From: Balaenoptera acutorostrata
Lineage: Eukaryota > Chordata > Mammalia > Artiodactyla > Balaenopteridae
Length of the DNA stretch: 64,000 nt
Assembly: GCF_949987535.1 (NCBI RefSeq)
Contig: NC_080080.1
Location: 62,649,006 to 62,713,005, forward strand
Direction: 5' to 3'
Each line of letters opens with the position of its first letter. Position 1 is the first letter of the stretch. The position numbers were made by a program, and so were the translations under genes. The notes below the pieces were generated by a model. That model searched no databases. It had not been told where the DNA came from and worked only from the letters and a program-made list of their open reading frames with translations. This document shows, piece after piece, positions 11,736-23,619 of this stretch.

Positions 11736-11829
11736 CGAGTTTTAAGAAATACATTTTTAAAAGAAAAATTGTCTTTTATATCTACCTACATATTTTAAAT
11801 TTTTAATGCTACTATTTCCTGCATGTCAT

Positions 11830-12990
11830 TCTGAATTACTGTTACCATTCTCCTTCAGTCTAAAGAACTTCCTTTAGCCTTTCTTATATTGCACATATAC
11901 TTCTAATAATTTTAATCAATACTTTGTTAGATTTTTAATATATTTGTAATACTTATTTATAAAAATGTTATTATATTTATAATATGCAAAAACTTAATAT
12001 ATTTACAATACTTATTTTTATCTGCAAATTCTTAAGATATTTATAATACTTATTTTAAAATCTTTGTCTGGTAATGCCAATATCTGATCTTCTGGGGGGT
12101 GCTTCTAGTAACTGTTTTCATTATTTCTTGAATAATCTTGGTTATTCAATCTTGAATAATCTTATTTTTTAAATAATAATCTTAAATACGTGGGTTTTGT
12201 ATTGCTGGTTATTCTAATAACTAGCAAAATTTAATTATATATTATGGGTGATAATACATTGTAGAGACTGTGGATTCTATGTCTTTCTGGTGAAGAGTGT
12301 TAAGATTTTCCTCAGTAGTCAATTAAATTACTGCGTATCTTCTTGACAGGGCAGGTCGATTTTGGCATTGTCCTTAGTCAAGAGGAATAGCTCTTAGTCC
12401 TGGACTTGATATTTATTCCTCTGACATGGTCATTCTGGGAGTTTAATGGAAAGTCTAAGGTTTTGACCAAATTACTAACATGGAAGGACATGCACTTCAA
12501 ACTTCAGAAAAGCCTGAACGAACTTTTTGGCCAGCCCAATATTTCTACAGCAGATTGAATTTGCTGAAATTTCTACTCGAGCAGAGTATTAATTAAATAC
12601 TAAATAGTCAATTAAATATTAAATAGTAATCCATATGTAAATTTTGCGGATTCTTTTTCTGTGGCTACTTTTCTTGGATTTTATGACTCAATTTCCAGCA
12701 ACTCCGATTTTCAAATTCTGATTCCTCAGCAGAGTAAGGCTGCTACTTTCTGTTTTAGCTCGATGCATGACCAAAGTTTTGAGAGATGAGAATGCCTTTA
12801 GGGGAAAAGATAGTTAAATGTGAATTTCCCCTAAAGCTCTTATTTCCTTTAAACAATTGTTCATCTCGTTTCTGCATGACTTCACAAAGTTATTGGATAA
12901 ATTTCAGCCAGAGTTAATATTTTTTATTGGAAGGAACATCAGTCCAATGAGTGCTACTGTGCCACTACTGGAAACAGAATATATGTTTCC
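11830..12990 (-). mobile_element. Old L1M 5'UTR/ORF1 region, degenerate
   Basis: Phrases on the plus strand ('agaacttcctttagcctttc', 'tctttgtctggtaatgccaa', 'cattgtagagactgtggatt', 'gtgaagagtgttaagatttt', 'aattaaattactgcgtatct', 'ttcctctgacatggtcattc') follow the order of a reversed L1M 5' region. The element is heavily decayed and AT-enriched in the middle (11900-12060). No open frame survives. Boundaries are approximate. Confidence 0.45.
12505..12541. mobile_element. Single mariner terminal repeat end
   Basis: 'cagaaaagcctgaacgaact' followed by 'ttttggccagcccaata' matches the terminal repeat of mariner elements known in cetartiodactyls. No matching inverted end is visible on the left, so this is a one-ended remnant. 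Confidence 0.5.
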
Positions 12991-13105
12991 TTTTTCAAAT
13001 ACTGTTATCCTCTAGCAAATTCACCAGTGGGGTACTTCAAACATTGTTGCTAGAATTACTTCTTACGCTGAGATGAAGAGTTTAAGGAAAATAAAAACTT
13101 GTGTT

Positions 13106-13438
13106 GGGCTTCCCTGGTGGCGCAGTGGTTGAGAATCTGCCTGCTAATGCAGGGGACACGGGTTCGAGCCCTGGTCTGGGAAGATCCCACATGCTGCGGA
13201 GCAACTGAGCCCGTGAGCCACAACTACTGAGCCTGCGCGTCTGGAGCCTGTGCCCCGCAACGGGAGGGGTCGCGATAGTGAAAGGCCGGCGCACCGCAAT
13301 GAAGAGCGGACCCCGCACCGTGATGAACAGTGGCCCCCGCTTGCTGCAACTAGAGAAAGCCCTCGCACGAAACGAAGACCCAACACAGCCAAAAATCAAT
13401 CAATAAATAAAGTAGCTATTAAAAAAAAAAAAAAAAAA
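13106..13438 (+). mobile_element. CHR-type tRNA-derived SINE with 13-base target-site duplication
   Basis: The head 'gggcttccctggtggcgcag' is tRNA-derived and carries a Pol III B box 'ggttcgagcc' at 13161-13170. The body is CpG-rich and the tail is A-rich, ending near 13438. It is flanked by the perfect direct repeat 'aaaaacttgtgtt' at 13093-13105 and 13434-13446 (the last A residues are shared with the tail). This shows L1-type retroposition. Short open frames crossing it on both strands are by-products of its GC-rich body. Confidence 0.93.
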
Positions 13439-13446
13439 CTTGTGTT

Positions 13447-13699
13447 TTTTTATGTTAATTTTCATGGCAGATTGGAATAGAATATTAATGGATTTTTTCT
13501 ACTCTTCATCTAAGAATACCTTTGCTATATCAGAGACATATGAGAAAAAATACTGTAAATAAATGTCAGATATTTAATTAAGATTCTACTGTTTATTTGT
13601 ACAGAATTATTTACTGCTGGAATAACTTATTTAGTATATTTCTTCAGGATATCATTTCCATCAATTTACTAACATTGTCTGAGCCTATAGATGAAATAT
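13447..13699. other. AT-rich spacer
   Basis: Nothing recognised between the SINE and the MIR-like sequence. Confidence 0.4.
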
Positions 13700-13880
13700 A
13701 TGGTATAGTAAAATGTATATGACCCTTGGAATCAGATTTACATAAAATTTAATCTCAAGCTTACCTTTATAAGCTCAATGACACTAAATATTTTTAACCA
13801 ACCTGAGCTTTGGTTTTCTTATCTATAAGTATACAGATAATATCTACTTTATATTAAATAATGTTAATCTAAATGAGCTT
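13700..13880 (+). repeat. MIR-like SINE remnant
   Basis: The order 'gacccttggaatcagattta', 'aagctcaatgacactaaata', 'aacctgagctttggttttct', 'tatctataagtatacagata' corresponds to the MIR core (sensation of 'gagtcagac ... cctcagtttcctcatctgta'). Divergence is high, as expected for MIR. Confidence 0.5.
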
Positions 13881-13989
13881 TGTTAATATAAATGGATATT
13901 GACTTAATCATAATTATCATTTCTGTACATTGATATACACATATATTCACATTTATGGTCAATTGATGTTGCCAAAGTTGCCAAGACAA

Positions 13990-15275
13990 TACATTGGAGA
14001 AAGCCACAAATGGCACAGTGACTAGATCTCTACGTGTAAAAAATGAATTTACATCCTTACCTCACAAAACACACAAAAATGAATTAATGGTTTGTACACC
14101 TAAATGTGAGCTCAAAATCTACAAAATTCCTAGAAGAAAACACAGGAGTAAATTTTTATGATCTTGGGTCAGGCAATGGCTTACTAGATGCGACACCAAA
14201 AGTGTAAACAACAACCACAAAATTTTAAAACATTCATGTGGCAAATGACACCATCAAGAAAGTAAAACACAATTCATAGAATGGGAGAAAATATTTGACA
14301 GTCATTTATCTGACAAGGGGCCTCTTTCCATTATATATTTAAAAAGTCTTTCAACTCTACAATAAAATGACAGATAACCCAATTAAAGGATGAGCAAAAG
14401 ATTTGAAATCACATTTTTCAAAAGAAGGTATACAAGTGACCAATAAACACATGAACAGATGTTTAACAACATTAGCTATTAAGAAATGCAAATCAAAACC
14501 ACAGTGACATACCAGTTCACGCACACTAAGATAGATAAAGTAAAGGAGATAGACAATAACAAGTGTTGACAAAGATGTGGGAAAATTACAACCCTCATAC
14601 ATTGTTGGTAGGAAAATAAAACGGTGCTGCTGCTTTGGAAAACAATTTGGCAGCTCTTCAAATCTTAAATATAGAGTTACCATGAGACCAGCAATTCTAC
14701 TTCTAGGAATCAATATATACCCAAAAGAAATGAAAACACATGTCCATGCAAAAACGTGTACGTAAATGTTCATAGAAGCATTATTTATAATAGCCAAAGT
14801 GTAGAAATAGCCCACATGTCCCTCAACTGGTGAACAGATGAACAATATGTTTATTGATATTGATACAGTGGAATATTATTCAATAGTAAAAAGAATGAAG
14901 TACTGATACATACTACAGCATAGATGAACCTTGAAGGCACTGTGCTAAGTGACAGAAGACAGTCACAAAAAAAATATTGCACAATTCCACTTATGTAAAA
15001 TATTCAAAACTGGAAAATCCATAGAGTGAGAAAATAGATTAATGGTTGCCTAGACCTTGGGGTGGGGGGATGGGAAACTGGGACGAGTAGGAATGGAAAA
15101 CAAAATGGGAGTGTGTATGGAGTTTTTTGGGGGGTAAAGAAAATCTTCTAAAATTAGATTGTGGGGAAAGTTGCACAAGTCTGTGAATACGCTAAAAGTC
15201 ACTGAACTGTATACTTAAAATGGGTGAATTTTAATATATGTGAAATAACTCTCAGTAAAGTTGTAAAGATAAATT
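13990..15275 (+). mobile_element. Old L1M 3' end (ORF2 C-terminus and 3'UTR)
   Basis: Landmarks in order: 'aaaattcctagaagaaaaca', 'gggagaaaatatttgacagt', 'aagaaatgcaaatcaaaacc', 'gaccagcaattctacttcta', 'gtggaatattattcaatagt', 'gaacttgaaggcac'-like end of ORF2, then a G-rich stretch (15058-15082) and 'ctgtatacttaaaatgggtg'. This is a 5'-truncated plus-strand L1 of an old subfamily, with frames broken throughout. A 162-codon minus-strand open frame (14357-14845) is antisense to ORF2 and is not a gene. Confidence 0.8.
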
Positions 15276-18200
15276 TACAAGCCAAGCCATACTAGCTGCT
15301 CCTTAGACTTTAATATGTTTGACAGTAATATAACCTAAGTTTTTTTACTTGTTTGTCTTAATGTTGGCAAGACGTTTTATTACCTAAAAATAATTTCTAA
15401 TCCAAATGAAGCATAAACTTTACCATCTCTATCCAACTTGCATCTGATTTTATGTTTTATATCCTTCCTGTTCCTGTCCATAAACAAAGTTTAGTTTAAT
15501 TGTAATCATGGATTAGAACATCTCTTGCATCTTGTCTTCATTTCTTTATAAAGGATAATGACAGTTTGGCTTTGTGACTAATTCGAGTATCTTTAAAGTA
15601 CAAATCATTAGTACTATTTGTGTATGCGTATATTCAATAATGATTCCTCTCAAATAAAATTTTTCTCAAAAGTACTTGGACAAAACTATGTAGTATAGAA
15701 TGCTGAAATGATTTAAAAACAAAAACAAAATGTAAAAACTACCATCTTGAAAAGATGAGTGTGGCAAGAGGGTAAAGCAGAACCAGAAAAAAAAAAAAGA
15801 TAAAAGAACCATTTCCACCTCCTCCTGACTGCCTTCCTTTTGGTGGAGATGAGCAAAGTTAGGCTGGGCTTAGATGCCCTGTGCTATATAGGGTTCTTCT
15901 TATATCTGAAATCACAAAATTATTCACAGAGAGCAAGACTGCTTTGCTCTGAGAACATTTCAATGCTAATATATTTCAGTATATTTTCAACTATTAAATC
16001 ATAACCATAAGACTTTTGAATGTAAATTAGTGATATACTATCTGACACCATTAACAATGTTTCTTCTTTTGAATTGTCACGAAACTCTCTAAAAATATTT
16101 AATTAGATTAAAATAATTTTTAAAAGAACTATTAAAATTTCCAGCTAGTAACATTTTTTCTATATAGCTTTAACATATTAGGAACTAAGTAGCTATATAT
16201 CAAATGAATTTATCTAACCTGGATTATGAAAATGGAGAACTTAAAGATTCTGTGTGGATGAAGAATTGAATTTAACTATCAAGGTAAATTCTAAAAAAAA
16301 AAATTGCTTGTTATAGATAAAAGGTCATATTTAATCCATAAAATATAAAAATTAAAAATAAATTTATAAGTTTTATTTGAAAGTGAGATTTGTAGTTATA
16401 AAATACTGAATTTAAGGCATATTTTCTAAGGTAGATATAAACTGTGCACCACTATCTGAGATCTATATACGACCTTCCTTTCCTCCATGCATAATAATAA
16501 TAATATGTGAAATACACTCTAGACATTCACTGAACATCAGATGTGTTTTGGTATTTCAGAGTAGGACAGAAATCAGCTATTTGTAAGAAGTAAACGTTCA
16601 TTAATTAATGGATGAACAATCAATCTTCCTAAATTCAAGTGCAAAGTTTGCATGAACCCATCTCCTAGAAAAACCCATAAAGGATTACTTTCTATCAAAT
16701 GTCTCAAATTATTAAAATGCTAACAAAGCCGCATATAATGTGCATTGATGATTATCTTTCCTCAGCATACATAATCCTGGAAATAATAGAGTTTACCTTT
16801 CTATATAAGCATGATTCTTCATAAAACAGCTTGATGGTGATTTCCAATTTTGGCGTTATACACTACAATTTATAATCCAAATTTATATTTTTTCTTCTAC
16901 ATTATATTTTTTTATTGTCAACATTTTAGTATTTTGATTGTTCACACATAATCACATTTATTATTTTACATGGAAATCATATTGTTCTCCTAATTGTTTT
17001 AATCTTCTTGTAATATTCGAGTCTCTGTAGACAATTTTATAAACCATTCTGGACCTTCTAGGCTTCCTTGATCCTCACATTGGGTGACACTGGTGGGAAC
17101 AAATGGCAGATGAATTTAAGCCATATTATCAAAAGCCCTGCATTTCTTCCTTAAGAACAATAGTGACACACTGTGTAGAATTACATAATTCTGACAGTTA
17201 ATTCTATAGTTTGGACTTACTTTTCCCAAGTATAATAATATGGGGTGTACAGTTAGGCATAGTAAGAATCAATGATTTACATGGTTAGTCAACTCTCAGC
17301 CAGGATCTAATTCCCCACAATCTAGCTCCCAAGAGTCACTTCTAGCCAAATTCTCCCATTGATTTATGTTTTGTGTTCTTGTAGTGGATAGAGAATGGAA
17401 GACATATACCATTTGATACGGGCATAGTTCCATGCTTTAGCCACTCTCTGTTACCAAACAAAGAATTTTGTTAATGCTATTCTTATTGCACAGGGATTTC
17501 TGGGGAACTGGCCTGCCAAGCAATTCTAATTTGAAATCCAGATGGATGTTTTCTCGTTTCTTCAGAAACTTGTATGTTTAACCTCATAAATTTATCACCG
17601 AAACCCAGAAGATTTATGTTATAAGGGTCTCCTTTTCTTTCCCTTCTCTCAATTCTCATCGTTTCCTCCCATATAGTTTCTTTACCCCCTTATTCTACCA
17701 AGGCCAAGAAACAATGTGAGCTGACTCCGAAAAGTACTTGGAGATGCCATCCTGCTCCCAGTATCTACCATTTTTTATACATTTGAAATAAACTTTCTTG
17801 GAAGACAGTAGGCAGGCAGCCAAGATAAATCATGAAGGTCTCATATAATAATTTAATTTTTTCCTCATTGTCTTCTGTAGATCAATTTATTTTTCTCAAA
17901 CTAAAAATCATCTTTACCTATCCATGTTTTATACTTGTTTCTGGGGGGTTTTCCACCCATTTCAAGAGCCTATTGTAAACATGTAAAAGAAATATCAAAA
18001 ACCATTATAAACACCTAAAAAATATTTTTAAGCCTTTGCTTTTATTATTTCAAAAATCTCTTAAAACTAGGGTTGAAAGAGATTTTTATCAAAATTTTAA
18101 AAATATTTTAAAATAGGGAAAAACAAACCCTTCAATTTTAAACTACAGAGTGCAACTTTGGATACAAGTATCATTTCTAAAATTTGAATGACACTTTTCA

Positions 18201-18374
18201 AACTCCAGACAACAAGAGAGGGTCCACAGCCAGTTAGAGACATACCAATACCCCGAAAAAACAAACATAGACTGTCTTACCCATAATTTTGCAGTGAGAA
18301 ACATAAAATGAAAAGTTCTTTTTAAAATTTCAGTATAAAGGTAAGTTTTAAATTTTATATATTTGCATTCATTT
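15276..18374. other. AT-rich non-coding DNA, no feature recognised
   Basis: About 3.1 kb without a recognised repeat or credible open frame. Contains A-rich runs (15789-15804, 16292-16303) and ordinary mixed sequence at 17040-17800. Weakly preserved ancient repeats may be present but I could not name them. Confidence 0.45.
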
Positions 18375-18386
18375 AGAATTTATGTA

Positions 18387-18690
18387 GACTTCCCTGGTGG
18401 TGCAGTGGTTAAGAATCCGTCTGCCAATGTAGGAGAGACGGGTTCAATCCCTGGCCCAGGAAGATTCCACATGCCGCAGAGCAACTAAGCCCGTGCACCA
18501 CAACTACTGAAGCCCACACGCCTACAGCCTGTGCTCCGCAACAAGAGAAGCCACCCCAATGAGAAGCCCCCGCACCGTAAGGAAGAATAGCCCCCATTCA
18601 CTGCAACTAGAGAAAGCCTGTGCACAACAAAGGAGGCACAATGCAGCCCAAAATAAATAAATCAACAAATTTCTTTAAAAAAAAAAAAAA
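18387..18690 (+). mobile_element. CHR-type tRNA-derived SINE with 12-base target-site duplication
   Basis: The head 'gacttccctggtggtgcagt', the B box 'ggttcaatcc' and the body 'caactagagaaagcctgtgc' are CHR-type. The A-rich tail ends at about 18690. Perfect flanking repeats 'agaatttatgta' lie at 18375-18386 and 18691-18702. It is more mutated at CpGs than the 13106 copy, so probably older. Confidence 0.93.
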
Positions 18691-18799
18691 AGAATTTATG
18701 TATAAGGTGGTGTGCAGTGTGTACTTGGGTCCTCTAAAAGTTTTAACGTAGTACCAGAAGATAGAAAGAGGAGCTCGTGGTAAATGAACCTTATGAAGG

Positions 18800-18935
18800 T
18801 TCCTTTCATATTTATCAAAACAGTATTTGCTGAGTACCGACTAAATGCAAGGTACTAATGACATAGCAAAGAATAAAGCACCTATGTTTCAAGGGAGTCA
18901 CCACCTGTAAACACTGCAAAAGTTCTGAGAACTTG
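18800..18935 (-). repeat. L2-type LINE 3' fragment
   Basis: The plus strand 'cagtatttgctgagtaccga' followed by 'ctaaatgcaaggtactaatg' resembles the reverse complement of the L2 3' end (the 'atttattgagtacctactat' landmark). Diverged and short. Confidence 0.45.
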
Positions 18936-20700
18936 GAAATGCTGTTGTTATTCTGACTTTCCTTACCTGTGTCCATCTCCACTGAACTTAAAATTTCCCT
19001 AACACACATGTTGCAGTGAGGGAGTTAAGAGTGGATCTGCATGACCAAGTAAAATTTCAGCAGTGCCATTTATCATACCTCTAAGCATGCATAACTCAGA
19101 ATATTCCAAAGAGATTGCTGTTGTAAGCGATGGACTCAGAATTCAACTCAAAAACTCAGCTCCTAACCATATAGTTTCAGCAATCATTGGCTTTTCCCAC
19201 TCATTGTGAGATATTTCAGCAGGCTTCTATATCCCTATATGTTCTTGCTTGGCAAAGAACCTTTTAAAAAGGAAAATCTTTTATAATTTGATCTCAAAGT
19301 GAATTGTTTAGTCTTTAACCCCAAATATGACAACTAACTTTGATGAGCATTATCAAAAACAATATTAACAAGTATATGAATTAATTTTCTTGTTTAAAGA
19401 CTAAGTACTAGAATCAATAGTAGATTTCACCTAATAATCAATGTAATCAAAAATATATATTATCTAAGCCAATGAAATATAAGGAAGTTTCAGCTAAGTT
19501 TTCTATATTATGACAAAACAAATCTAGAAGCAATTTTAAAAGATCGATTCTTACACAGTATTCCCTGAAGTTACAAAACGTACTTATAAAAAATTATTGT
19601 TCAGTTTAGTCTGTTCTATTTTCCTGTAATTGGACCCCATCAAAGTTATATTTAAAAAGTTATATGTTTTTACTTTAGAACATTTATCCTAAAAACAATA
19701 TAAGACATATGTTCAGAGAATTCTTTGATGTTACGTGAAATGATACCAGAAATAGGATATGTATAAATGTGGATCTACTTTTACGAAAAAGAAAAATTTT
19801 TATATGGTATATCTATGCTACTGTTGAAAAAGGTAGCAACTGTGGAGGATGGAGGGAAAAAAATCAGATTCCATATTCAAATAATAAATCCACAGCACAG
19901 GTTGTCCTAGAAACTGTGAGGGGTTAAATGGTGCGGACTTTTCCTTGAGAATGTATAATCTAACAGAGTTACAGGATAAATAAAATTAGTGTTTATATTA
20001 ATGAAACCAGTTAAGTTATATAATTACCAGATACCATAAAATCACAGAAACAAAAAGAGAAACTTAAAAATGTAATTTAAAAGACAAATCAACTAAGTCA
20101 TTTTTATACCATAGGTCTTAAATACTCAGTGACAAAGGTTAAGAATAAAGGGGAAATAGCACCCTAAATAAAGTACAGGTAGTGTACTGTCATATCTTCA
20201 AATGATAACTGAGTTTGGCACAGGGTATGTACACAATAAGTCTATGTATAAATCAACGATGCAAGAAATAAACAACTGAATAAAACAGATGGGTAGTTCA
20301 GTCAGTTGAGTGTTTGATTCTCAGAAGAGCTGGATTTTCCTTTTAAGGTCCACTTATCTCTGAAAGTGTTACAATTTGGTTTAAAAATAGAAGTGGAAAT
20401 ATTTCAGAAAGGGAACTTGTTCACTTAAGAGAAACAGAATTTTAGAGCTAAACATCTCTAACTTTCATTTTGGGATATACTGCATAAGCGCAGTGATGCC
20501 TAACAAACCCAGAAGCTTTGCTTACTCTGTGAACAGTTTCTAATAAGCACAATACAAAATGAAAATAGACATATTAAAACACACATGTGCGCACACACAT
20601 ATACACACACAGGGAGGTGATTTTCCAAGAGCTCATTTCACAGTTATTAAAAAAAAAAAAAAACTCTATAGTAAAAATTTACCATCAAGGATTTCATAGG
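18936..20700. other. AT-rich non-coding DNA, no feature recognised
   Basis: No gene and no repeat that I can name with support. A CA-rich microsatellite ('cacacacatatacacacaca') lies near 20592-20611 and an A15 run at 20650-20664. Confidence 0.45.
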
Positions 20701-20726
20701 AAGGTTTGAGAACTACTGCTCTAGAT
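20701..20726. mobile_element. Possible MER5-type terminal inverted repeat
   Basis: 'ggtttgagaactactgctct' is the typical end of a MER5/Charlie non-autonomous element. The rest of the element upstream is too decayed to follow. Confidence 0.35.
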
Positions 20727-21587
20727 GCCTTCTTGGTCTCCTCCAGCTTAGCAGGATGTCTAACAGAAGGTGGCAGAGTAGGAAGACACTGAGCTCGCCT
20801 CCTCCACGGGCACACCAAAATCACAACTATCGCAGAACAGCCATCAATGAAAAAATCCAGAGCCTACCAGGAAAGATCTTCTATAGTTAAAGATACAGAA
20901 AAGAACCAAAATGAGATGAGTAGGAGGGGAGAAGTTGAGGTATAGTTAAGCCCCATACCTCCAGGTAGGCATCCTACAAAAGGGAGAATAATTATAATTA
21001 CAGTGGTTCTCCCCAAGCAGCAAGGGGTCTGAGTCCCACATCAGAGGTCCTGTACCAGGAAGACAAGCGCTCAGGATATTTGGCTTTGAAAGCCAGTGAG
21101 GCTTACTTTCAGGAGAGCATGAGGGCTGTGGGAAATAGGGACTCCACCCTTAAAGGCTGCACATAAAATCTCACAGTCTCCAAGATCCAGAGCAAAAGCA
21201 GTAATTTGAAAGGAGCCTAGGTTAGACCCAGCTGCTAACCTTGGAGAGTCTCATGGAAAGGCAGGAGGCAATTGAAACTCACCTTTGGCACATGGACACT
21301 GGCAGCAGTCATTTTTGAGAGTTCAGTTCACCACAAGGACACTGTTGATGGTAGCACCATTTTGCAGTCCTCTCTCAAGCTCATTAGTGCTGGTTCCTGA
21401 ACCTGCCCACAAGCCAGTTGGCACCAGTCCTAGGACGTCCTAGGCCACGCAGCTAGCTGGGTGGGGATATGACCACCCCCACCATCATGTCAACTGCCTC
21501 AGGACCCTTGAACCCCCAGCTGCCAAATGCCGGCTTGTTAAAATGTATTTGAAATTAAGAGATCAGCAACTTAAGACAATCATGTAC

Positions 21588-21626
21588 ATGATAGATAGAT
21601 GATAGATAGATAGATAGATAGATAGC
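21588..21626. repeat. (GATA)n microsatellite inside the deleted L1
   Basis: 'gatagatagatagatagata' continues to about 21624, with imperfect units upstream. It is likely polymorphic. It lies between the 5'UTR-like and ORF1-tail parts of the L1, where ORF1 should be. Confidence 0.85.
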
Positions 21627-21799
21627 TATATATGTCTCATGGTAAACACAAACCAAAATCTATAATAGACACACACACACAAAAAAAAAGAAAAAGGAAT
21701 CCAAAAATAACACTAAAGTTAGTCAACAAAATAACAAGAGAACAAAAGAAGAAAGGAACAAAAAATACCTATGAACCCAATCCCAAAACAATTAACAAA

Positions 21800-22310
21800 A
21801 TGGCAATAAGAACATACATATCAATAATTATAAGTGTGACTAGTCTAAATACTCCAATCAAAAGACATAGAGTGGTTAGGAAACAATAAACAAAATGAAA
21901 AGACAACTGATGGACTGAGAGAAAATATTTGCAAATGACGCTACTGACAAGGGATTAATATCCAAAATATACAAATAGCTCATACAGCTTAATATCAAAA
22001 AACAAACAACCCAATCAAAAAATGGGCAGAAGACCAAAATGGACATTCCCCAAAGAAGAAATACAGATGGCCAACAGGCACATGAAAAGATGCTCAATAT
22101 TTCTAATTATTAGAGAAGTGCAAATCTAAACTACAATAATTTATCACCGCACACCAGTCAGAATGGCCATCATTAAAAAGTCTACAAATAATAAATGCTG
22201 GACAGGGTGTCGAGAAAAGGGAACACTTATGCATCATTGGTTGGAATGTAAATTGGTGCAGCCACTATGGAAAACAGTATGGAAGTCCCTCTAAAAATTA
22301 AAAATAGAAC
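21800..22310 (+). pseudogene. L1 ORF2 remnant, N-terminus fused to C-terminal part by deletion
   Basis: The first residues (MAIRTYISIIISV... then 'IKRHRVV') correspond to the ORF2 endonuclease start. After the stop at 21887-21889 the sequence is from the C-terminal region that holds the Cys-rich motif. The endonuclease active site and the whole reverse transcriptase are missing. Confidence 0.65.
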
Positions 22311-22671
22311 TACCATATGATCCAGCAATCCCACTTCTGGGTATTTATCCAAAGAAAACAAAAACACAAATTAGAAAAGTTATGTGCACCCTGATGTTCA
22401 TTGCCAGAAAGGAGTAGGGTGGGGGGAGAAAAGAATAGGTGAGGGAGATTAAGAGGTACAAATTTACAGTTGCAAAATAAATGAGTCAGGGGTATGAAAT
22501 ATACAGAGTGATGAATATAATCAATAACTATATAACATCTTTGCATGGTGATATATCATTATTAGCCTTATGGTGGTGATCATTTTGAAATGTATAGAAA
22601 TATTGAATCCGTATGTTGTGTACCAGGAACTAACATAGTGCTGTCAGTCAATTATACTTCAAAAACAAACA

Positions 22672-23078
22672 AACTCATGGATAAAGAGACCAGATTTGTG
22701 GTTACCAGAGGCAGGAGGCGGGGATAGAAGGAATTAGAGGAAGGTAGCCGAAAGGTACCAACTTCCAGTTATAAGTGCAGCAAGTACTAGCGATATAATG
22801 TACTACGTGATGAAGATAATTAACACTGCTGCAAGTTACATATGAAAGTTGTTAAGAGAATAAATCTTAAACATTCCTATCACAAGGAAAAAATATATCT
22901 ACTTTTTTCTATTTTTTTAATGTTGTACCTGTATGAGATGATAGATGTCCACCAAACATCGTGGTAATCATTTCATGATATATGTATGTCAAATCATTAT
23001 GCTATACCCCTTAAACTTACACAGTGCTGTATGTAAATTATATCTCAATAAAACTGGGAAAAAAAGAGGAAAAAAAGG
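22672..23078 (+). mobile_element. Second L1 3' end placed head-to-tail
   Basis: After the first L1 tail the sequence restarts with 'ctcatggataaagagaccag' and 'gtggttaccagaggcaggag', an L1 ORF2-end/3'UTR landmark. It runs to another tail 'tatctcaataaaactgggaa' with A-rich DNA at 23061-23080. This is a second, 5'-truncated L1 inserted at or beside the tail of the first. Confidence 0.65.
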
Positions 23079-23619
23079 TAATTTCATGAACAATTGCAGC
23101 CTTCTGTCTGAGCGTTCTATGGTCAAAAAATGTTTGAATAATTAAGTGAGTTGCCTACTATGCATGGTCCATATTGAAGAGGGAAAAGGCCCTAAAGTAT
23201 CAACGAGCAAGATGCTGTAATATCTGGGGGCAGATGGGGTGAGAAGCTAAAACAGAGAGGAATATTGCAAAAAAGTTAGATTTGGAGAAGAATTACTAGG
23301 AAAGAGTACAAAACTGGATTATGGGAACTGAGAAAAAATGTTTGGCAAAGCTGATTTTAATTTCATGAGTCTGTGAGACTAAGAGAATAATAGTCCTACT
23401 GCTATATCATATTTTAACAACCTGGACACTTAATCTAGTCTAAGGACACCAAATTCAAGCAAAATAGTTTTTGACAGTTTTCATTTGAAAGCTGTAGAAC
23501 AATTCCAAAAATGACTGTGTGGCTTCAGCACTTACTGGTGTCAAAATAGTCCTAGTGAAATAATTGACTCTTTATTAAGAAAATGCCTTCCAAGTTTTTC
23601 CCAATCTCTTCTAATATTT
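23079..23619. other. Non-coding spacer, nothing recognised
   Basis: No supported feature. Confidence 0.4.

Larger units (their letters stand above)
20763..22671 (+). mobile_element. L1 with large internal deletions
   Basis: Plus-strand order: 5'UTR (20763 to about 21545), a short ORF1 tail and linker, ORF2 start at ATG 21800 ('atggcaataagaacatacat'), then at about 21885 a jump to the last part of ORF2 ('gagagaaaatatttgcaaat', 'aatgggcagaagaccaaaat', 'ggacagggtgtcgagaaaag'). A second jump at about 22403 enters the 3'UTR. Compared with the full-length L1 at 42870, about 3.0 kb of ORF2 (equivalent to 44808-47810) and about 0.3 kb before the 3'UTR are missing. It ends in 'tcaattatacttcaaaaaca'. 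No functional frame remains. Confidence 0.8.

Noticed and set aside
13106..13180. tRNA gene
   Set aside because: The B box and tRNA-like head belong to a SINE with tail and target-site duplication. The same head recurs at seven other places.
14357..14845. 162-codon minus-strand open frame
   Set aside because: Exactly antisense to the ORF2 remnant of the L1M at 13990-15275. Antisense frames of this kind are common over L1.
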